Shown piece after piece: positions 23,293-25,147 of a DNA stretch of 25,147 nt. The notes below the pieces were generated by a model that did no database searches, had not been told where the DNA came from, and worked only from the letters and a program-made list of their open reading frames with translations. Location of the stretch: the NCBI GenBank assembly GCA_946481495.1, contig CAMLNW010000007.1:1-25147 (forward strand). Reading direction: 5' to 3'. The DNA comes from an uncultured Actinomycetes bacterium. Its GTDB lineage: Bacteria > Actinomycetota > Thermoleophilia > Solirubrobacterales > Thermoleophilaceae. Made by a program: the position numbers and the translations under genes. Position 1 is the first letter of the stretch. The number at the start of each line of letters is the position of its first letter.

Positions 23293-24275
23293 GGTGTGCC
23301 CACTCCCATCGCCGCGCGTACGTCGCGCAGGGTCTCGGACGCGAGCGCCCTGGCCCGCTCGGCGCCCTGCTGGAGAGCGGCCTCGAGCGCCGCCTCGTCG
23401 GGCCGCAGCTCGGCGTAGCGCTCGCGGACGGGGCGCAGGTAGTCGGCGACCGCCTCGGCGACGGCGCCCTTGAAGGTCCCGTACTGCTGGCCCTCGAACT
23501 CGCGCTCGACGTCGTCGGGCGTCACGCCGCGCGTGACCGCGTAGATGTCGATCAGGTTGGCGATCCCGTCCTTGCCCTCTCCGCGACGGACCTCGGCGCT
23601 GGAGTCGGTGACGGCGCTCTTGATCTTCTTGACGATCGCCTTCTCCTCGTCGTCGACGTAGATCAGGCCGCGCTCCTCGCTACCCGTCGTCGACATCTTC
23701 CTCGTCGGGTCCTGGAGGTCCATGATCCGCGCGCCGACCTCCGGGATCTTGTGCTCGGGGACGGTCAGCACGTCGCCATAGGTCGCGTTGAAGCGAATGG
23801 CGATGTCGCGCATCAGCTCAACGTGCTGGCGCTGGTCGTCGCCGACCGGGACCTCCTCGGCTCGGTAGGCGAGCACGTCGGCGGCCTGCAGCACCGGGTA
23901 GAGGAACAGTCCGGCGGATACCAGCTCGCGCTGCTGGACCGACTTGTCCTTGAACTGGTGCATCCGGTTGAGGTCGCCGTGCGCGGTGACCGAGGCGAGC
24001 AGCCAGCAGAGCTCGCTGTGCTCGCGCACGTCGCTCTGGCGGAAGAGGACGCAGCGCGCCGGATCGAGTCCGGAAGCGAGCAGCATCGCCGCCGTGTCAT
24101 AGAGGTAGCGGCGCAGCTCCTTGGGGTCGTAGGCGACCGTGATCGCGTGCAGGTCGACGATGCAGTAGATCGCGGGATCGCCCCTGTCCTGCCCCTCGAC
24201 ATAGCCGCGCACGGCGCCGATGTGGTTGCCGAGGTGCTTGCGCCCGGTCGGCTGAATGCCGCTGAAGATCCGCAT
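23289..24275 (-). CDS. trpS: Tryptophanyl-tRNA synthetase
   Basis: It charges tRNA(Trp) with tryptophan in the cytoplasm. The 328 residues have the class I signature in the form MRIFSGIQPTGRKHLGNHIGA (HIGH-like GNHIG), CIVDLHAITV, AADVLAYRAEEVPVGDDQRQHVELMRDIAIRFN (Trp and ATP pocket) and RKMSTTG for KMSKS. The start is ATG 24275, 11 bases after the vapC stop, without a clear ribosome site. The stop overlaps the arginase-family start. There is no T-box or leader peptide ahead of it in the visible sequence. Confidence 0.97.
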   Translation of the reverse strand: MRIFSGIQPTGRKHLGNHIGAVRGYVEGQDRGDPAIYCIVDLHAITVAYDPKELRRYLYDTAAMLLASGLDPARCVLFRQSDVREHSELCWLLASVTAHGDLNRMHQFKDKSVQQRELVSAGLFLYPVLQAADVLAYRAEEVPVGDDQRQHVELMRDIAIRFNATYGDVLTVPEHKIPEVGARIMDLQDPTRKMSTTGSEERGLIYVDDEEKAIVKKIKSAVTDSSAEVRRGEGKDGIANLIDIYAVTRGVTPDDVEREFEGQQYGTFKGAVAEAVADYLRPVRERYAELRPDEAALEAALQQGAERARALASETLRDVRAAMGVGTP

Positions 24276-24286
24276 GGAGGCGGAGA

Positions 24287-24724
24287 CTATTCGCTCGTCA
24301 GAGCCGCGAACCGTCGGCGGTCAAGCGGGTCCACTCGCTCGATGCCAGGAACCTCGTCCAAGTCGCGATCGGCGCTGATGACGAGCGTGATCCCCTTGGC
24401 GATCGCGGTGGACACGTGCAGGGCGTCCGCGATCCCAAGGCGGCTATGCCGGTCCATCAGGTCCATCGCCGAGGAGGTGATCTCCCAATCCAGCGGATGA
24501 AGCACTGAGCAGACCGCGGCTGCCTCGCGGGCGCGCTTCGTAGCTTCCCCGTCACCCCTGCGCTGCCGTTGCCGGACGAGCTCCTGCAGCGCGTACGCGC
24601 TGGTCTCGCCGGCGAGACGTCGCTGAGCGACTGCTCGAAGCACCTCCCGACATGGCTCACGGTGGGGGGACTCTCCACCAACCGCGTAGACGAAGACGTT
24701 GGTGTCGAGGTAGACGCGACTCAA
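24287..24724 (-). CDS. vapC: PIN-domain ribonuclease toxin (VapC family)
   Basis: VapC toxins are Mg-dependent RNases that cut tRNA or rRNA and stop growth when freed from their antitoxin. From TTG 24724 the protein is 145 residues. The acidic PIN residues are at Asp7 (YLDTNVF), Glu48 (ALQELVRQ), Asp100 (LGIADALHV) and Asp119 (ISADRDLD), all intact. The TTG overlaps the antitoxin stop as TTGA and has GAGGAG five bases upstream; a start further upstream would extend into the antitoxin gene without a ribosome site. It is followed by trpS after 11 bases. RNA target unknown. Confidence 0.88.
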   Translation of the reverse strand: MSRVYLDTNVFVYAVGGESPHREPCREVLRAVAQRRLAGETSAYALQELVRQRQRRGDGEATKRAREAAAVCSVLHPLDWEITSSAMDLMDRHSRLGIADALHVSTAIAKGITLVISADRDLDEVPGIERVDPLDRRRFAALTSE

Positions 24725-24978
24725 TCGATCTCCTCGTCCCACGCTTCGAGCAACTCGTGCTTGAGCTCCTCCGGCGTGCCGACCGGAACCGGCGGTGCTG
24801 CCAATAGCGACTCGAGTGCCGTCAGCGCCCGCGCTCGGTCATCCCGCTCCAGCTCGTGATCGATCGCCTCGCGCACGACCGCGCCGACCGAAGAGCCGGT
24901 CGCGTCGGCGCGCTGTCGGAGACGCTCGAAACGCTCGTCATCGAGGAGAACATGCATACGCCTATTCAACTCGCCCAT
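24721..24978 (-). CDS. vapB: Ribbon-helix-helix antitoxin (VapB family)
   Basis: An 85-residue partner of the VapC toxin. The N-terminal part MHVLLDDERFERLRQRADATGSSVGAVVREAIDHEL has the strand-helix-helix pattern of Arc/MetJ DNA-binding antitoxins; the acidic C-terminal tail (ELKHELLEAWDEEID) is typical of toxin-neutralising segments. Two starts are possible: ATG 24978 and ATG 24957 (the M of MHVLL); neither has a strong ribosome site. An 8-4-8 inverted repeat lies just upstream and is the likely autoregulatory operator. Confidence 0.82.
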   Translation of the reverse strand: MGELNRRMHVLLDDERFERLRQRADATGSSVGAVVREAIDHELERDDRARALTALESLLAAPPVPVGTPEELKHELLEAWDEEID

Positions 24979-24986
24979 ATGTGCAG

Positions 24987-25006
24987 GTTACACGCACACG
25001 TGTAAC
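24987..25006. promoter_or_regulatory. 8-4-8 inverted repeat, likely VapBC operator
   Basis: GTTACACG and CGTGTAAC form perfect arms around a four-base spacer (24987-24994 and 24999-25006). It sits 8 bases before the antitoxin ATG, within the likely core promoter; TAACCT on the minus strand could be the -10. Ribbon-helix-helix antitoxins bind such short palindromes with their toxin to repress their own operon. Confidence 0.6.
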
Positions 25007-25053
25007 GGCATTGCGACAGCAGCGCTAAAGAAGCCTTCTCGAGGGCGGCCTCC

Positions 25054-25147
25054 CTACTGGCTCGCGGCGGCCTCCGCGCGCTCCCAGAGTTGGAGGTAGG
25101 CCTCGGCACCGTTGGCGAGGTCGTCGACGATCTGGGGGCCGCCGACC
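25054..25147 (-). CDS. C-terminal end of an unidentified protein (start outside the window)
   Basis: On the minus strand an open frame from the window edge ends at TAG (25056-25054), giving about 30 residues: VGGPQIVDDLANGAEAYLQL, then WERAEAAASQ. Codon bias is in keeping with the genome. It is probably the tail helix of a larger protein. No family can be named from this fragment. About 47 bases separate it from the VapBC operator. Confidence 0.5.
   Translation of the reverse strand, partial: VGGPQIVDDLANGAEAYLQLWERAEAAASQ

Overview
High-GC chromosomal DNA from an actinomycete-type bacterium. GC3-rich codon use, many GTG starts, dense 4-base gene overlaps and this mix of housekeeping genes suggest the Thermoleophilia/Solirubrobacterales lineage, but that placement is an inference from gene content and style; I could not search databases. 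There are no tRNA, rRNA, CRISPR or IS genes, and no gene-free stretch longer than about 235 bases.

Layout. 1-1170 (+): tail of a polysaccharide-flippase-like membrane protein, then a BCP-type peroxiredoxin. 1167-5251 (-): zinc-ribbon protein, fmt, def, priA (transcribed priA>def>fmt>zinc ribbon). 5399-5812 (+): small coiled-coil protein with 21-base tandem repeats. 5809-9825 (-): cmk>der>metK>methyltransferase. 9895-10826 (+): a two-gene unknown/membrane module lying between cmk and aroA. 10843-16793 (-): rluB>aroH>hisC>[leader peptide and attenuator]>aroG>tyrA>aroA. 16849-18588 (-): large multi-pass GT-C-like membrane protein. 18624-21017 (+): rlmN, an ECF sigma factor, and its coupled single-TM partner. 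21014-24978 (-): vapB>vapC>trpS>arginase-family gene, then scpA>scpB. 25054-25147 (-): tail of an unidentified gene.

How they work together. The 10.8-16 kb block is an aromatic amino acid pathway: DAHP synthase, EPSP synthase, chorismate mutase, prephenate dehydrogenase and an aminotransferase. Between hisC and aroG there is an unannotated 28-codon ORF that ends Ser-Tyr-Trp-Arg-Phe-Ser-stop. It contains an exact 10-base complement of the aroG Shine-Dalgarno region and is followed by strong alternative hairpins. This looks like a ribosome-dependent attenuator sensing Tyr, Trp and Phe together, placed inside the operon. The priA-def-fmt and cmk-der-metK groups are replication-restart, protein-maturation, ribosome-assembly and SAM-supply housekeeping.

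The second unusual item is a pair of hairpin elements at 4513-4575 and 16020-16085. They share a nearly identical loop (26 of 27 bases), but their perfect 21-22 bp stems differ in sequence. One copy sits in frame inside priA next to the Walker A motif; the other is intergenic. Two genes (the methyltransferase after metK and the arginase-family gene after trpS) appear to start at CTG, so start callers that ignore CTG would truncate them.
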